64,000 nt of DNA from Flavobacteriaceae bacterium (GTDB taxonomy: Bacteria; Bacteroidota; Bacteroidia; Flavobacteriales; Flavobacteriaceae): positions 1 to 64,000 of the forward strand of contig JAOXRU010000012.1 in NCBI GenBank assembly GCA_025800395.1. Reading direction: 5' to 3'. How positions within the stretch are numbered: the first letter of the stretch is position 1; each line of letters begins with the position of its first letter. The notes below the pieces were generated by a model. It saw nothing but the letters and a program-made list of their open reading frames with translations. It made no database searches and was not told the origin of the DNA. Both the position numbers and the translations under genes were made by a program. This document shows positions 42,035 to 50,998 of this stretch, in pieces.

Positions 42035-44203
42035 ATGATGAAAATGCAGTCGTATATTTTGATGTTTTTTTTCTTGGTGATAGGTGGTGCAACTACTTGG
42101 TCCCAGCAAACTGTTTCGGGAAAGGTAACCGACAAAAAAGGGAATCTTTTGTTGGGTGTAAATGTATACTTGGAGGGCACCTATGATGGGGGTACTACGA
42201 ATGAAAACGGGAATTTTAGTTTTGAAACCCAGGAGGGGGGTGTACAGGTGTTACATATTTCGTTTTTGGGATTTGAGACCCAGAGGATAGAAAAAGAGGT
42301 GTTGGAGATGCGTCAAATGACCATTCGTTTAAGAGAAAGTGTTAATTCGCTGAAGGGAGTCACTGTTACGGCTGGAACATTTGAAGCTGGCGACAATGCC
42401 AAAGTCTCTGTTTTGAAGCCATTGGATGTGGTGACTACGGCTAGTGCAATGGGAGATTTTGTAGGTGCTTTACAGACTTTACCGGGTACTTCTACGGTAA
42501 GTGAAGATGGGCGTTTGTTTGTGCGAGGAGGAACAGCAGATGAGACCCAGATATTTATTGATGGTATTCGGGTTTTCACCCCATATTCGCCTACCACCAA
42601 CAATATTCCGGCTAGGGGAAGGTTTTCTCCTTTTTTGTTTAAAGGAATTACTTTTTCTACTGGTGGATATAGTGCGGAATACGGAGAGGCACTGTCGAGC
42701 GTATTGTTGTTGAATTCGGTAGATGAGCCCGATCAGGAGATTACGAATATAGGACTTATGTCTGTTGGTGGTGCCTTGGGTAAGACCGAAATATGGGGAA
42801 AGCACAGTTTGAGTGTGAATGCTTCCTATATCAATTTGGCTCCTTATTTAGAAATATTTAAAGATCGCAACGATTGGCAAAAACCTGTGGAATCTTTTGG
42901 AGGAGAGGCAGTGTATCGCTATAAAACCGAGAACCAAATTTTGAAGTGGTATTCGGCTTATAGTGGTACTGGTTTTGAATTGGTGCAAGAAGATATCAAT
43001 CTGCCTGAGGGGGTGTCCTTTGGTTTGCGAAATGGCAATGTGTATTCCAACCTTAGTTATAAGGCTTTTTTGGAAGATGGCTGGTCTTTGCGAACAGGAT
43101 TGAGTTATAGTCGGGATATCCAAGCAGTGGATCTTCTTTCTTCGGATATCGATCGGGTAGAACAGGGAGTTCACGCCAAGATTGCGCTCAAGAAACAGTT
43201 CTCGGATCGTTGGAAGTTTCGTTTTGGAGCGGAACATTTTTATACCGATTTTGTAGAAGATTATGTGGGGGATGGTGCAGAAAAGGTGGTGTCGGATGCG
43301 CTACAGCACCATAGTGCTGTATACGGAGAGACGGATTTGATTTTTAGCAACAAATTTGCGGCTAAGCTTGGACTAAGGACTACCTATACCAAAAGTAGCG
43401 GAGATTTTGGGATAGAGCCACGTTTTTCCATGGCTTATAAATTGGGAGAATACGGACAAGCTTCGTTGGCTTATGGGCAATTCAATCAAAACCCGAGAAA
43501 CGAATACTTGCGATTTGGTCATGATTTGAAGGCAGAGAGAGCTGATCATTTTATTTTGAATTATCAATATGTTAATAATGGTCGAATTTTTAGGGCAGAG
43601 GCATATTATAAAGATTACAAAAGCTTGTTGCGTTATGATCAACCAGAGCTTGGTCTGTTTAGTTCGGTATCGAATGATGGTGTGGGTTATGCGTCGGGAT
43701 TAGATTTGTTTTGGAGAGACAACAAGAGTTTTAAATATCTCGATTATTGGTTGAGTTATTCCTATTTGGATACCGAGCGGTTGTACAGAGATTTTCCTAC
43801 GAGAGCACGCCCTTCTTTTGCCAATAAGCACAATTTTTCTGTGGTAGGCAAGTATTGGATAGACGATTGGAAGAGTCAGGTTGGTATTAGTTATGGTTTT
43901 GCTAGTGGGAGAACCTTTACCAATAAAAATAAGCTCGGTTTTTTGAACGATCAAACGAAAAGTTATCACAATATTAGTCTGAATTGGTCTTATCTAATCA
44001 GTCAGCAAAAGATATTATATGTAGCGGTGAGCAATGTAAGTGGTTATAAAAATGTAAATGGCTATCAATATGCCGATACACCCAATATGGATGGTGTGTT
44101 TGATAGGCGAGCATTGCGTCCTGCTGCGGATCAATTTTTCTTTGTTGGCTTCTTCTGGACTATAAGTGATGATAAGAAATCAAACCAGTTGGATAACTTA
44201 TAA
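42035..44203 (+). CDS. TonB-dependent outer-membrane receptor with N-terminal carboxypeptidase-like domain
   Basis: An outer-membrane beta-barrel importer of 722 residues (ATG 42035; an upstream TTG at 42011 is less likely). A signal peptide precedes a CarboxypepD_reg-like domain (about 25-105, VSGKVTDKKGNLLLGVNVYL), then a plug with LFVRGGTADETQIFIDGIRV (about 155-175) and a 22-strand barrel. The ligand is not known: no SusD partner is next to it, so it is more like siderophore, metal or vitamin receptors than glycan SusC. The gene is convergent with the universal stress gene, two bases apart. Confidence 0.9.
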   Translation: MMKMQSYILMFFFLVIGGATTWSQQTVSGKVTDKKGNLLLGVNVYLEGTYDGGTTNENGNFSFETQEGGVQVLHISFLGFETQRIEKEVLEMRQMTIRLRESVNSLKGVTVTAGTFEAGDNAKVSVLKPLDVVTTASAMGDFVGALQTLPGTSTVSEDGRLFVRGGTADETQIFIDGIRVFTPYSPTTNNIPARGRFSPFLFKGITFSTGGYSAEYGEALSSVLLLNSVDEPDQEITNIGLMSVGGALGKTEIWGKHSLSVNASYINLAPYLEIFKDRNDWQKPVESFGGEAVYRYKTENQILKWYSAYSGTGFELVQEDINLPEGVSFGLRNGNVYSNLSYKAFLEDGWSLRTGLSYSRDIQAVDLLSSDIDRVEQGVHAKIALKKQFSDRWKFRFGAEHFYTDFVEDYVGDGAEKVVSDALQHHSAVYGETDLIFSNKFAAKLGLRTTYTKSSGDFGIEPRFSMAYKLGEYGQASLAYGQFNQNPRNEYLRFGHDLKAERADHFILNYQYVNNGRIFRAEAYYKDYKSLLRYDQPELGLFSSVSNDGVGYASGLDLFWRDNKSFKYLDYWLSYSYLDTERLYRDFPTRARPSFANKHNFSVVGKYWIDDWKSQVGISYGFASGRTFTNKNKLGFLNDQTKSYHNISLNWSYLISQQKILYVAVSNVSGYKNVNGYQYADTPNMDGVFDRRALRPAADQFFFVGFFWTISDDKKSNQLDNL

Positions 44204-44205
44204 CA

Positions 44206-45075
44206 TTATTGGTTTTCCACGATATCGGTTTTGCTGTGTTCGGGCAAAACCAAGAAGGGAATGGTTGTTTCGAAAGCGATGTTTTTTATGACATGTTCCC
44301 TAGTGAGTTTTTCGATGAAACTGTGTTGGTAGTGAATCATACTTAGAAGGGAAATATCTTTTTCTTTTAGAAACCGTTGTATGCGATAGGAGATAGAGTT
44401 TTTTTCTGGCACAATATGAATCTGATATGGGGTGCCATCTAGGTATTTTAGAAGGAGGTTGAGGTTGAATTGTTGGATTTCGCTCAGCTCCGATTCGGTT
44501 TGTATATGTAATACCCTTATGCTTGCATTGGAATGTTTGGCAAGTTCTAGCATTGGAAGTAGCTCGCTTTGCACAAATCCTTTTTGCAAATCTGTTGCAA
44601 AGGCAATTTGAAAATCTGGGTTGACCAATCGATGTGGTATGGCCATCACTGGGCATTCGGTGATAGATTTGATGACTCTAACGGTATTGCTACCCATAAA
44701 GATTTTGTCTAAGCCGCTATTGCCTTTGGTGCCCATAACCACCATATCGATTTGGTGATTGAGGATAATTTCTTTGATTGCTTCTACCAACAAGCTGAAA
44801 GAGCTAAAGGTGTGATAGTCGTGTTTTGGATTGGGGTATTTTTCTTTGAGAATACGTACCATATTCGCCAATTCGTCTTCCGAATTGGTTTTGCCGTAGT
44901 CTTCTATACCGGCATCATAAGTAAGCGTGGCCAAATACCTACTGTTTATAATGGAAGGAGTGTAGGTGTTTAGTATATGAAAGTTACAAAACTGGTCTGC
45001 AAAAAAATCAATGGCATACTCGATAGCGTGCCATGAATTTTTGGAGAAATCTGTAGGTAATAAAATGTTTTTCAT
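44206..45075 (-). CDS. Universal stress protein with two UspA domains
   Basis: A 289-residue protein with two tandem Usp domains (about 1-145 and 150-280). The first has MKNILLPTDFSKNSWHAIEYA and the ATP-binding glycine loop GTKGNSGLDKIFMGSNT (G-2x-G-9x-G-S/T); the second lacks a clear loop. Two-domain Usp proteins are common beside cbb3 oxidase genes and may protect during low-oxygen growth. A Crp/Fnr-type palindrome with a matched -7 box lies upstream (45113-45156), so it is likely activated by the neighbouring regulator. Confidence 0.87.
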   Translation of the reverse strand: MKNILLPTDFSKNSWHAIEYAIDFFADQFCNFHILNTYTPSIINSRYLATLTYDAGIEDYGKTNSEDELANMVRILKEKYPNPKHDYHTFSSFSLLVEAIKEIILNHQIDMVVMGTKGNSGLDKIFMGSNTVRVIKSITECPVMAIPHRLVNPDFQIAFATDLQKGFVQSELLPMLELAKHSNASIRVLHIQTESELSEIQQFNLNLLLKYLDGTPYQIHIVPEKNSISYRIQRFLKEKDISLLSMIHYQHSFIEKLTREHVIKNIAFETTIPFLVLPEHSKTDIVENQ

Positions 45076-45112
45076 AAACTAACAAAGAATTTAACAAAGA
45101 ATGATCCAAAGT

Positions 45113-45156
45113 CAAAATTAGTTAGTTTGTTTTGTAGAAACTATGACTGATGTCAT
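45113..45156 (-). promoter_or_regulatory. Crp/Fnr-type activated promoter of the universal stress gene
   Basis: The perfect palindrome ATGAC-tgat-GTCAT (45143-45156) is centred 29.5 bases before TAATTTTG (minus strand, 45120-45113). The operator overlaps the stop codon of the regulator gene. Spacing and sequence are shared with the ccoI and ccoS promoters. Confidence 0.7.
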
Positions 45157-45845
45157 AAACTTAGGCCTTTTGCTAATTGGGTAAGCCCTTTGGTGTCTGT
45201 GATTTTTATTTTTTTACCAGCAGTTTGTATTAGTTTTTGTTTTTTAAAGTCCGAAATAATACGAATACAAGATTCGGTGGCGGTACCAATGATGTTGGCA
45301 ATATCTTCTCTAGACAAGACGAGTCTAAGGAAGCCGTCTGCATCGTCCCCAAAGTTGTTCTTTAGGTAAAGCAAAGCTTCAGCTGTACGCTGTTTCACTG
45401 TTTTTTGGCTCATGTTTACGATCACGTTATCGGCTTCTTTTAATTCGTGCGCCATATGTCGTAAGATTTCCTTTGCGAATTGTGGGTTTTTGTCTAGGGA
45501 GGAGATGATGTGGTCGTTTGGTATGAAGCATACTTCCATGTCTTCTAGTGCTATAGCGCTAAGGTTGGTGGTTTCTTTCACGATTACAGAGCGCTGCCCC
45601 AAAACCTCGCCTTTGGCTGCCAATCGAACGACCTGATCTTTTCCATTGGGGCTGAGTTTGGAGAGTTTTGAAACACCATTTCTAACGCAATATACGCCAT
45701 TGAGTTTTTCTCCTTCTTCAAACAAAATATCTCCTTTGCTGAAATTGCGCATTTCTTTGCTTTCTGAAATCGCTTGAAGCTCCTCTTTGCTCATGGCTCT
45801 CAAGGCATTAAACTGTCGAATGATACAATTTTCACATTTGCTCAT
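45153..45845 (-). CDS. Crp/Fnr family transcriptional regulator
   Basis: A 230-residue regulator with an N-terminal cyclic-nucleotide-binding-like beta-roll (about 25-130), dimer helix and winged helix-turn-helix (LSREDIANIIGTATESCIRI, about 175-195). The recognition helix keeps Glu and Arg in TESCIR, which in Crp/Fnr proteins read a TGA half-site, consistent with the RTGAY sites found here. Cys4 and Cys7 (CENC), Cys53 and Cys106 could bind an Fe-S cluster for oxygen sensing, but the pattern differs from E. coli FNR, so this is not certain. ATG at 45845; an upstream ATG (45872) lies in the promoter region. It is divergent from ccoI and likely controls the whole cbb3 locus. Confidence 0.88.
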   Translation of the reverse strand: MSKCENCIIRQFNALRAMSKEELQAISESKEMRNFSKGDILFEEGEKLNGVYCVRNGVSKLSKLSPNGKDQVVRLAAKGEVLGQRSVIVKETTNLSAIALEDMEVCFIPNDHIISSLDKNPQFAKEILRHMAHELKEADNVIVNMSQKTVKQRTAEALLYLKNNFGDDADGFLRLVLSREDIANIIGTATESCIRIISDFKKQKLIQTAGKKIKITDTKGLTQLAKGLSL

Positions 45846-45877
45846 AATGTAAAGGTACAATATTCTGAGCAAATTTA

Positions 45878-45921
45878 GTGATAAATGTCATACTTTAATA
45901 GAAATAGGTCAACTAACTTTG
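45878..45921 (+). promoter_or_regulatory. Crp/Fnr-type activated promoter of ccoI
   Basis: GTGAT-aaat-GTCAT (45878-45891) has its centre 29.5 bases before TAACTTTG (45914-45921). Transcription would start about 45928, 17 bases before the ccoI ATG at 45945. An upstream in-frame ATG at 45885 lies inside the operator and is therefore not the start. The site is also near the divergent regulator gene. Confidence 0.75.
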
Positions 45922-45944
45922 TATTTGGTATAAAGCGTGAAATT

Positions 45945-48311
45945 ATGAAAACCTGCTATCATTGTGGAGATGATTGCGATAATAAACCAATTAAATTTGA
46001 TGAAAAAGATTTTTGTTGTAATGGCTGTAAAACAGTTTACGAGATTTTTTCTTCAAACAATCTAACCTCCTATTACGAAATTGAAAACGCCCCAGGTGCT
46101 ACACCAAACGAAGTACAGGGGAAGTATGATTTTTTAGAAAATGAAAACATCGTGGAGCGGCTTCTCGAGTTTGAAGACGAGCGTACACATGTGGTGAATT
46201 TATACATTCCTCATATCCATTGTAGTTCTTGTATTTGGATTTTGGAAAATCTCAATAAGCTGCGACCAGATATAGTTGGGTCACAGGTAAATTTCCCTAA
46301 GAAAACGGTGCGAGTGACCTATCATACCGAAAATTTTGGACTGAAGGAGCTGGTATTGTTGTTGACGAGTATCGGATATGAGCCTTATATCAGTTTGGAC
46401 GATTATCAGGAAGGAGAGAAAAAGGCAGATCGCTCATTAATTTACAAACTGGGTTGGTCTGGTTTTGCTTTTGGGAATGTGATGTTTTTGTCTTTTCCAG
46501 AATATTTTGAGGTAAACGAATTTTGGTTGGAGCAATACAAACATTTGTTTCGATGGCTGATGTTTGCATTTTCTGTTCCGGTGGTGTTTTATGCTGCACA
46601 GTCTTATTTTGTGTCGGCTTATAAGGGTTTGCGATCTGGTTTGCTCAATATAGATGTGCCTATAGCCCTTGGGATATTGGTATTGTTTATTCGCTCTACT
46701 ATAGAGATCCTATTTGATTGGGGGTCTGGTTTTTTCGACAGTCTTACTGGCTTGGTGTTTTTCTTGTTGGTAGGAAAGTTTTTTCAACAAAAAACCTATA
46801 CTTATTTGTCTTTTGAGCGGGACTATAAATCCTATTTCCCAATAGCGGTGACCAAGGTTGTAGCAGGCGAAAAAGAGGAGAATGTGCCTATATACGAAGT
46901 AGATAGAGGAGATCGTTTGCTCATACGCAATGAGGAATTGATACCTGTAGATGGTATCTTGTTGAGCGATACATGTTTTGTAGACTACAGTTTTGTGACT
47001 GGTGAAGCTGATCCGGTGGAGAAGAAGTCTGGAGATAAAATTTACGCCGGAGGAAAACAAATAGGTGGTGTGATGAGTATGGAGGTGTTGAAATCGGTAG
47101 AGCAGAGTTATCTCACCCAATTGTGGGGTAATAAGGCCTTTGAGAAAGATAAAGAAAATCAGTATCAAAATCTAACGGATGCTATTAGTAAGCGATTTAC
47201 CGTAGCTATATTGCTTATCGCTTTGGTAGCTACCACCTATTGGATTTTTACCGATTCTAGTTTGGCTTTGAATGTGTTTACTGCTGTGCTGATTATTGCC
47301 TGTCCTTGTGCAATAGCACTGTCTGCGCCCTTTACCCTAGGGAATCTCTTGCATATATTTGGAAAAAAGAAGTTCTACTTAAAAAACGCTTCTGTAATAG
47401 AAAGGTTGGCGGACATAGATACGATTATTTTCGATAAAACAGGAACAATCACCACCAATACCAAAAGCATCATTTCTTATGAAGGGGAACCCTTGTCGGG
47501 GTCAGAACAAAAGTATCTGAAAAGTACCTTGCGAGCCTCCAATCATCCGCTGAGTCGTGCGCTCTATAATATACTGCAAGAACATGACATACAGACCCCA
47601 GATGCGTATCAGGAATATGTGGGGAAGGGGATAGCTGCAGTCTATGATCATACAGAGATAAAAGTAGGTTCAGCCAGTTTTGTTGGAAAAAAAGTAGTAT
47701 CTTCAAGCACGAAAACCTCGGTGCATGTTAGCGCAAATAATCGGTACAGGGGAGAGTATGTGTTCAAAAACAGTTATCGAGATGGTTTGAAGTCGTTAAT
47801 TGATAGCTTACAAAGCAATTATAGTTTGGCCTTGTTGTCTGGAGATAATGATGGAGAGAGAGAGTATTTGGAGCTGATATTGCCGACGGATGTAAAGATG
47901 CGATTTAATCAAAAACCGGAAGATAAGTTGCAATACATCAAAAAACTGCAAGAAGCAGGATGTAATGTACTCATGGTGGGCGACGGTTTAAACGATGCTG
48001 GGGCTTTGGCGCAGAGCGATGTTGGAATTGCGATTTCGGAGAATGTAAATGTGTTTTCTCCTGCCTGTGATGCGATTATGGACGCCAATCGTTTTGACAG
48101 TTTGGGCAAATTTTTAAAAGTTTCTTCCCTAGGGAAGCGAATCATAAAATGGAGTTTTGTTTTGTCTTTTATATATAATTTAGTTGGTCTTTCTTTTGCG
48201 GTAACTGGGCGTTTGTCCCCTGTGGTTGCAGCTATATTGATGCCACTCAGTTCTATAAGCATCGTGGTTTTTACCACGGTGATGACCAATTGGGTGAGTC
48301 GAAGGCTTTAG
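45945..48311 (+). CDS. ccoI: Copper-exporting P-type ATPase for cbb3 oxidase assembly
   Basis: CcoI (FixI) moves copper across the inner membrane to supply the cbb3 oxidase. The 788-residue protein has the CcoI-type N-terminal Cys-rich domain (CYHCGDDC...FCCNGCKTVYEIF), a heavy-metal domain with HIHCSSCIWILENLNKL, about eight membrane helices with IIACPCAIALSAP (CPC metal site), DKTGTITTNTK (phosphorylated Asp), and a GDGLNDAGAL nucleotide-domain motif. The phosphatase motif is TGEADPVEK. It lies between the divergent regulator and ccoS. Confidence 0.95.
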   Translation: MKTCYHCGDDCDNKPIKFDEKDFCCNGCKTVYEIFSSNNLTSYYEIENAPGATPNEVQGKYDFLENENIVERLLEFEDERTHVVNLYIPHIHCSSCIWILENLNKLRPDIVGSQVNFPKKTVRVTYHTENFGLKELVLLLTSIGYEPYISLDDYQEGEKKADRSLIYKLGWSGFAFGNVMFLSFPEYFEVNEFWLEQYKHLFRWLMFAFSVPVVFYAAQSYFVSAYKGLRSGLLNIDVPIALGILVLFIRSTIEILFDWGSGFFDSLTGLVFFLLVGKFFQQKTYTYLSFERDYKSYFPIAVTKVVAGEKEENVPIYEVDRGDRLLIRNEELIPVDGILLSDTCFVDYSFVTGEADPVEKKSGDKIYAGGKQIGGVMSMEVLKSVEQSYLTQLWGNKAFEKDKENQYQNLTDAISKRFTVAILLIALVATTYWIFTDSSLALNVFTAVLIIACPCAIALSAPFTLGNLLHIFGKKKFYLKNASVIERLADIDTIIFDKTGTITTNTKSIISYEGEPLSGSEQKYLKSTLRASNHPLSRALYNILQEHDIQTPDAYQEYVGKGIAAVYDHTEIKVGSASFVGKKVVSSSTKTSVHVSANNRYRGEYVFKNSYRDGLKSLIDSLQSNYSLALLSGDNDGEREYLELILPTDVKMRFNQKPEDKLQYIKKLQEAGCNVLMVGDGLNDAGALAQSDVGIAISENVNVFSPACDAIMDANRFDSLGKFLKVSSLGKRIIKWSFVLSFIYNLVGLSFAVTGRLSPVVAAILMPLSSISIVVFTTVMTNWVSRRL

Positions 48312-48333
48312 AATGTGTAAAAAAGAAAATAAG

Positions 48334-48377
48334 ATGATATTTGTCATGTATTAAATAAAACACTAGGTTTAATTTTG
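48334..48377 (+). promoter_or_regulatory. Crp/Fnr-type activated promoter of ccoS-ccoNOQP
   Basis: ATGAT-attt-GTCAT (48334-48347) has its centre 29.5 bases before TAATTTTG (48370-48377). Transcription would begin near 48384, just before the ccoS ATG at 48396. The spacing fits an activator centred near -43, a class II position. Confidence 0.75.
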
Positions 48378-48395
48378 AACTATTAAAATAAAGGT

Positions 48396-48602
48396 ATGAG
48401 TGTCATTTATCTAACATTATCGATTAGCGTACTGGTAGCGCTAGTCTTTTTCGCAGTTTATATTCATTCTGTGAAACGTGGGCAATACGATGATATGTAT
48501 ACCCCATCGGTTCGCATGTTGTTTGATGACGAGCTGGTGAAAGAAGACGAGAATAAATCACAAACAGAAATAACTACAATCAACACAGAAAATCTTAATT
48601 AA
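48396..48602 (+). CDS. ccoS: cbb3 oxidase maturation protein CcoS
   Basis: A 68-residue single-helix protein (MSVIYLTLSISVLVALVFFAVYIHSVKRGQYDDM) typical of CcoS, needed to insert heme and copper into the cbb3 oxidase. The charged C-terminal tail faces the cytoplasm. It is two bases upstream of ccoNO, so the two are coupled. Confidence 0.9.
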   Translation: MSVIYLTLSISVLVALVFFAVYIHSVKRGQYDDMYTPSVRMLFDDELVKEDENKSQTEITTINTENLN

Positions 48603-48604
48603 TT

Positions 48605-50794
48605 ATGGAGGTACAACAATTTTATTACGATAATAAAATCGTAAAGAAGTTTCTTTATGCTACCATACTGTGGGGAGTGGTTGGAATGTTAGTTGGGCTT
48701 ATTTTAGCTTTTATGTTCCTATTTCCAAACCTTACAGATGGTATCTCTTGGCTTAGTTTCGGGCGTCTTCGTCCATTACATACCAACGCGGTGATTTTTG
48801 CCTTTGTTGGAAATGCCATTTTTGCGGGAGTTTACTACTCTACGCAACGATTGCTCAAAGCGCGTATGTTTAGCGATGCATTGAGTAAAATTAATTTTTG
48901 GGGTTGGCAGCTCATCATCGTAGGAGCGGCCATTACCTTTCCTTTAGGGTACTCTACATCTAAAGAATATGCCGAATTGGAATGGCCATTTGACTTAGCT
49001 ATTGCTGCAATTTGGGTAGTTTTTGGATGGAACCTTATAGGTACAATGCTCAAGCGAAGACAACGTCACTTCTATGTGGCCATTTGGTTTTACGTTGCTA
49101 CGTTTGTTACCGTTGCTATATTGCACATCTTTAATAGTTTAGAATTGCCAGTTAGTGCTTTCTCTTTCAAGAGTTACTCTGTTTACGCAGGGGTACAGGA
49201 TGCATTAGTACAATGGTGGTACGGGCACAATGCGGTGGCATTCTTCCTTACTACTCCTTTCTTGGGGCTTATGTACTACTTTGTGCCAAAAGCAGCAAAT
49301 CGTCCGGTATACTCATATAAGTTATCTATTGTTCACTTCTGGTCTTTAATATTTATCTATATCTGGGCAGGTCCTCACCACTTGCTGTACTCTGCACTTC
49401 CAGATTGGGCACAAAACCTTGGGGTAGTGTTCTCTGTGATGCTTATCGCACCGTCTTGGGGTGGTATGATAAACGGATTGCTTACACTTCGTGGTGCTTG
49501 GGATAAAGTACGTGTAGATCCAGTGCTTAAGTTTATGGTAGTTGCAATTACTGGTTACGGTATGGCAACTTTCGAAGGGCCTATGTTATCTCTTAAGAAC
49601 GTAAACGCTATTGCGCACTTTACCGATTGGATTATTGCACACGTACACGTTGGAGCACTTGCTTGGAACGGATTCCTTGCCTTTGGTATGATCTACTGGT
49701 TGGTGCCACGTATGTTTAAAACAAAATTGTATTCGGTGCCTATGGCCAACTTCCACTTCTGGATAGGAACTCTCGGTATTATTTTGTACGCCTTACCATT
49801 GTATGTGGCTGGGTTTACTCAGGCACTGATGTGGAAAGATTTTAACCCAGATGGAACCTTAGTATATGGTAACTTCCTAGAAACTGTAACCGAAATTATG
49901 CCAATGTACCTTATGCGTGCTATTGGTGGTTCTCTATATCTTATTGGTATGGTGACATTGGTAGTGAATGTAGTTCAAACAGTTAGATCGGGTTCTGCAG
50001 TAGAAGACGAATTAGCTGAAGCACCTGCACTGACCAAAGTTACTGGTAAACGTACCAAAGGAGAAGCCTACCATACTTGGTTGGAAAGAAAACCGGTTCG
50101 TTTTACCATCTATTCTTTAATAGCGATCCTTATAGGTGGTATGGTGCAGATTATACCTACCATTATGGTAAAATCTAATATACCTACCATTACAAGTGTA
50201 AAACCACTTACGCCATTAGAATTGGAAGGTAGAGATTTATATATCCGTGAAGGTTGTGTCGGATGTCACTCGCAAATGATTCGTCCTTTCCGTTCGGAGG
50301 TAGAACGTTATGGAGAGTACGCCAAGGCAGGAGAGTATGTATACGATCACCCATTCCTTTGGGGTAGTAAACGTACTGGGCCAGATTTGTTGCGCTTAGG
50401 TGGAAAATACTCCGACAACTGGCACTTCAACCATATGTGGGATCCACAGTCTACTTCGGATGGTTCTATTATGCCAGGCTACAAATGGCTTATTACCAAC
50501 AAGCAAGATAAAAGCCAAACAGAAGCAAAAATGCGTACCTTGGTAACTCTAGGTGTAGAGTATACCGAAGAAGATATCGCCAAGGCACAAACGGCTATGA
50601 AAGAGCAAGGAACGCAAATCGAGAAGAACTTGTATAGCGATCCAGACTTTGTAAAAGCATACGAAGAAGAAAAAGCGTATGCAGAAGCAAATGGAGAAGA
50701 ATTCGTAGAGATGAAAGATCGTGAAATTGTTGCCTTAATTGCCTATTTGCAACGTTTGGGAACAGATATTAAAGTAAAAGAAAGCGGAGAATAA
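48605..50794 (+). CDS. ccoNO: Fused CcoN-CcoO subunit of cbb3 cytochrome c oxidase
   Basis: A 729-residue fusion of the catalytic subunit (CcoN, about 1-480) and the mono-heme cytochrome c subunit (CcoO, about 490-729). CcoN has about twelve helices and the expected heme and copper ligands: RPLHTN, WWYGHNAVAF, GPHHLLYSALP and HVHVGALAWNG. CcoO begins with a membrane anchor and has the heme c motif CVGCH (within REGCVGCHSQMIRPF) and a likely axial Met in IMPGYKWL. The fusion is characteristic of Bacteroidota; in Proteobacteria these are two genes. The enzyme reduces O2 at low tension and pumps protons. Confidence 0.96.
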   Translation: MEVQQFYYDNKIVKKFLYATILWGVVGMLVGLILAFMFLFPNLTDGISWLSFGRLRPLHTNAVIFAFVGNAIFAGVYYSTQRLLKARMFSDALSKINFWGWQLIIVGAAITFPLGYSTSKEYAELEWPFDLAIAAIWVVFGWNLIGTMLKRRQRHFYVAIWFYVATFVTVAILHIFNSLELPVSAFSFKSYSVYAGVQDALVQWWYGHNAVAFFLTTPFLGLMYYFVPKAANRPVYSYKLSIVHFWSLIFIYIWAGPHHLLYSALPDWAQNLGVVFSVMLIAPSWGGMINGLLTLRGAWDKVRVDPVLKFMVVAITGYGMATFEGPMLSLKNVNAIAHFTDWIIAHVHVGALAWNGFLAFGMIYWLVPRMFKTKLYSVPMANFHFWIGTLGIILYALPLYVAGFTQALMWKDFNPDGTLVYGNFLETVTEIMPMYLMRAIGGSLYLIGMVTLVVNVVQTVRSGSAVEDELAEAPALTKVTGKRTKGEAYHTWLERKPVRFTIYSLIAILIGGMVQIIPTIMVKSNIPTITSVKPLTPLELEGRDLYIREGCVGCHSQMIRPFRSEVERYGEYAKAGEYVYDHPFLWGSKRTGPDLLRLGGKYSDNWHFNHMWDPQSTSDGSIMPGYKWLITNKQDKSQTEAKMRTLVTLGVEYTEEDIAKAQTAMKEQGTQIEKNLYSDPDFVKAYEEEKAYAEANGEEFVEMKDREIVALIAYLQRLGTDIKVKESGE

Positions 50795-50806
50795 TAAATT
50801 AAGATT

Positions 50807-50998
50807 ATGTTGAAGTTTATCAAAGGACATATGGCGAGCATGGATGGGGTAGAGATCTACCCTATCATCTCCCTCCTTATATTTTTTACTTTTTTTGTTG
50901 GCCTTTTCTGGTGGGTATATACTGCCAAAAAAGACTATATACAAGAAGTAAGCAAGTTGCCATTCGATAACGATACAAATAATACAGAAGAACAATGA
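50807..50998 (+). CDS. ccoQ: CcoQ-like small subunit of cbb3 oxidase
   Basis: A 63-residue protein with one helix (YPIISLLIFFTFFVGLFWWVYT) and a polar tail, the position and layout of CcoQ, which stabilises the cbb3 complex. Sequence conservation in this family is low, so the call rests on position between ccoNO (12 bp) and ccoP (4-base overlap) and on the WWV-Y pattern. Confidence 0.82.
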   Translation: MLKFIKGHMASMDGVEIYPIISLLIFFTFFVGLFWWVYTAKKDYIQEVSKLPFDNDTNNTEEQ

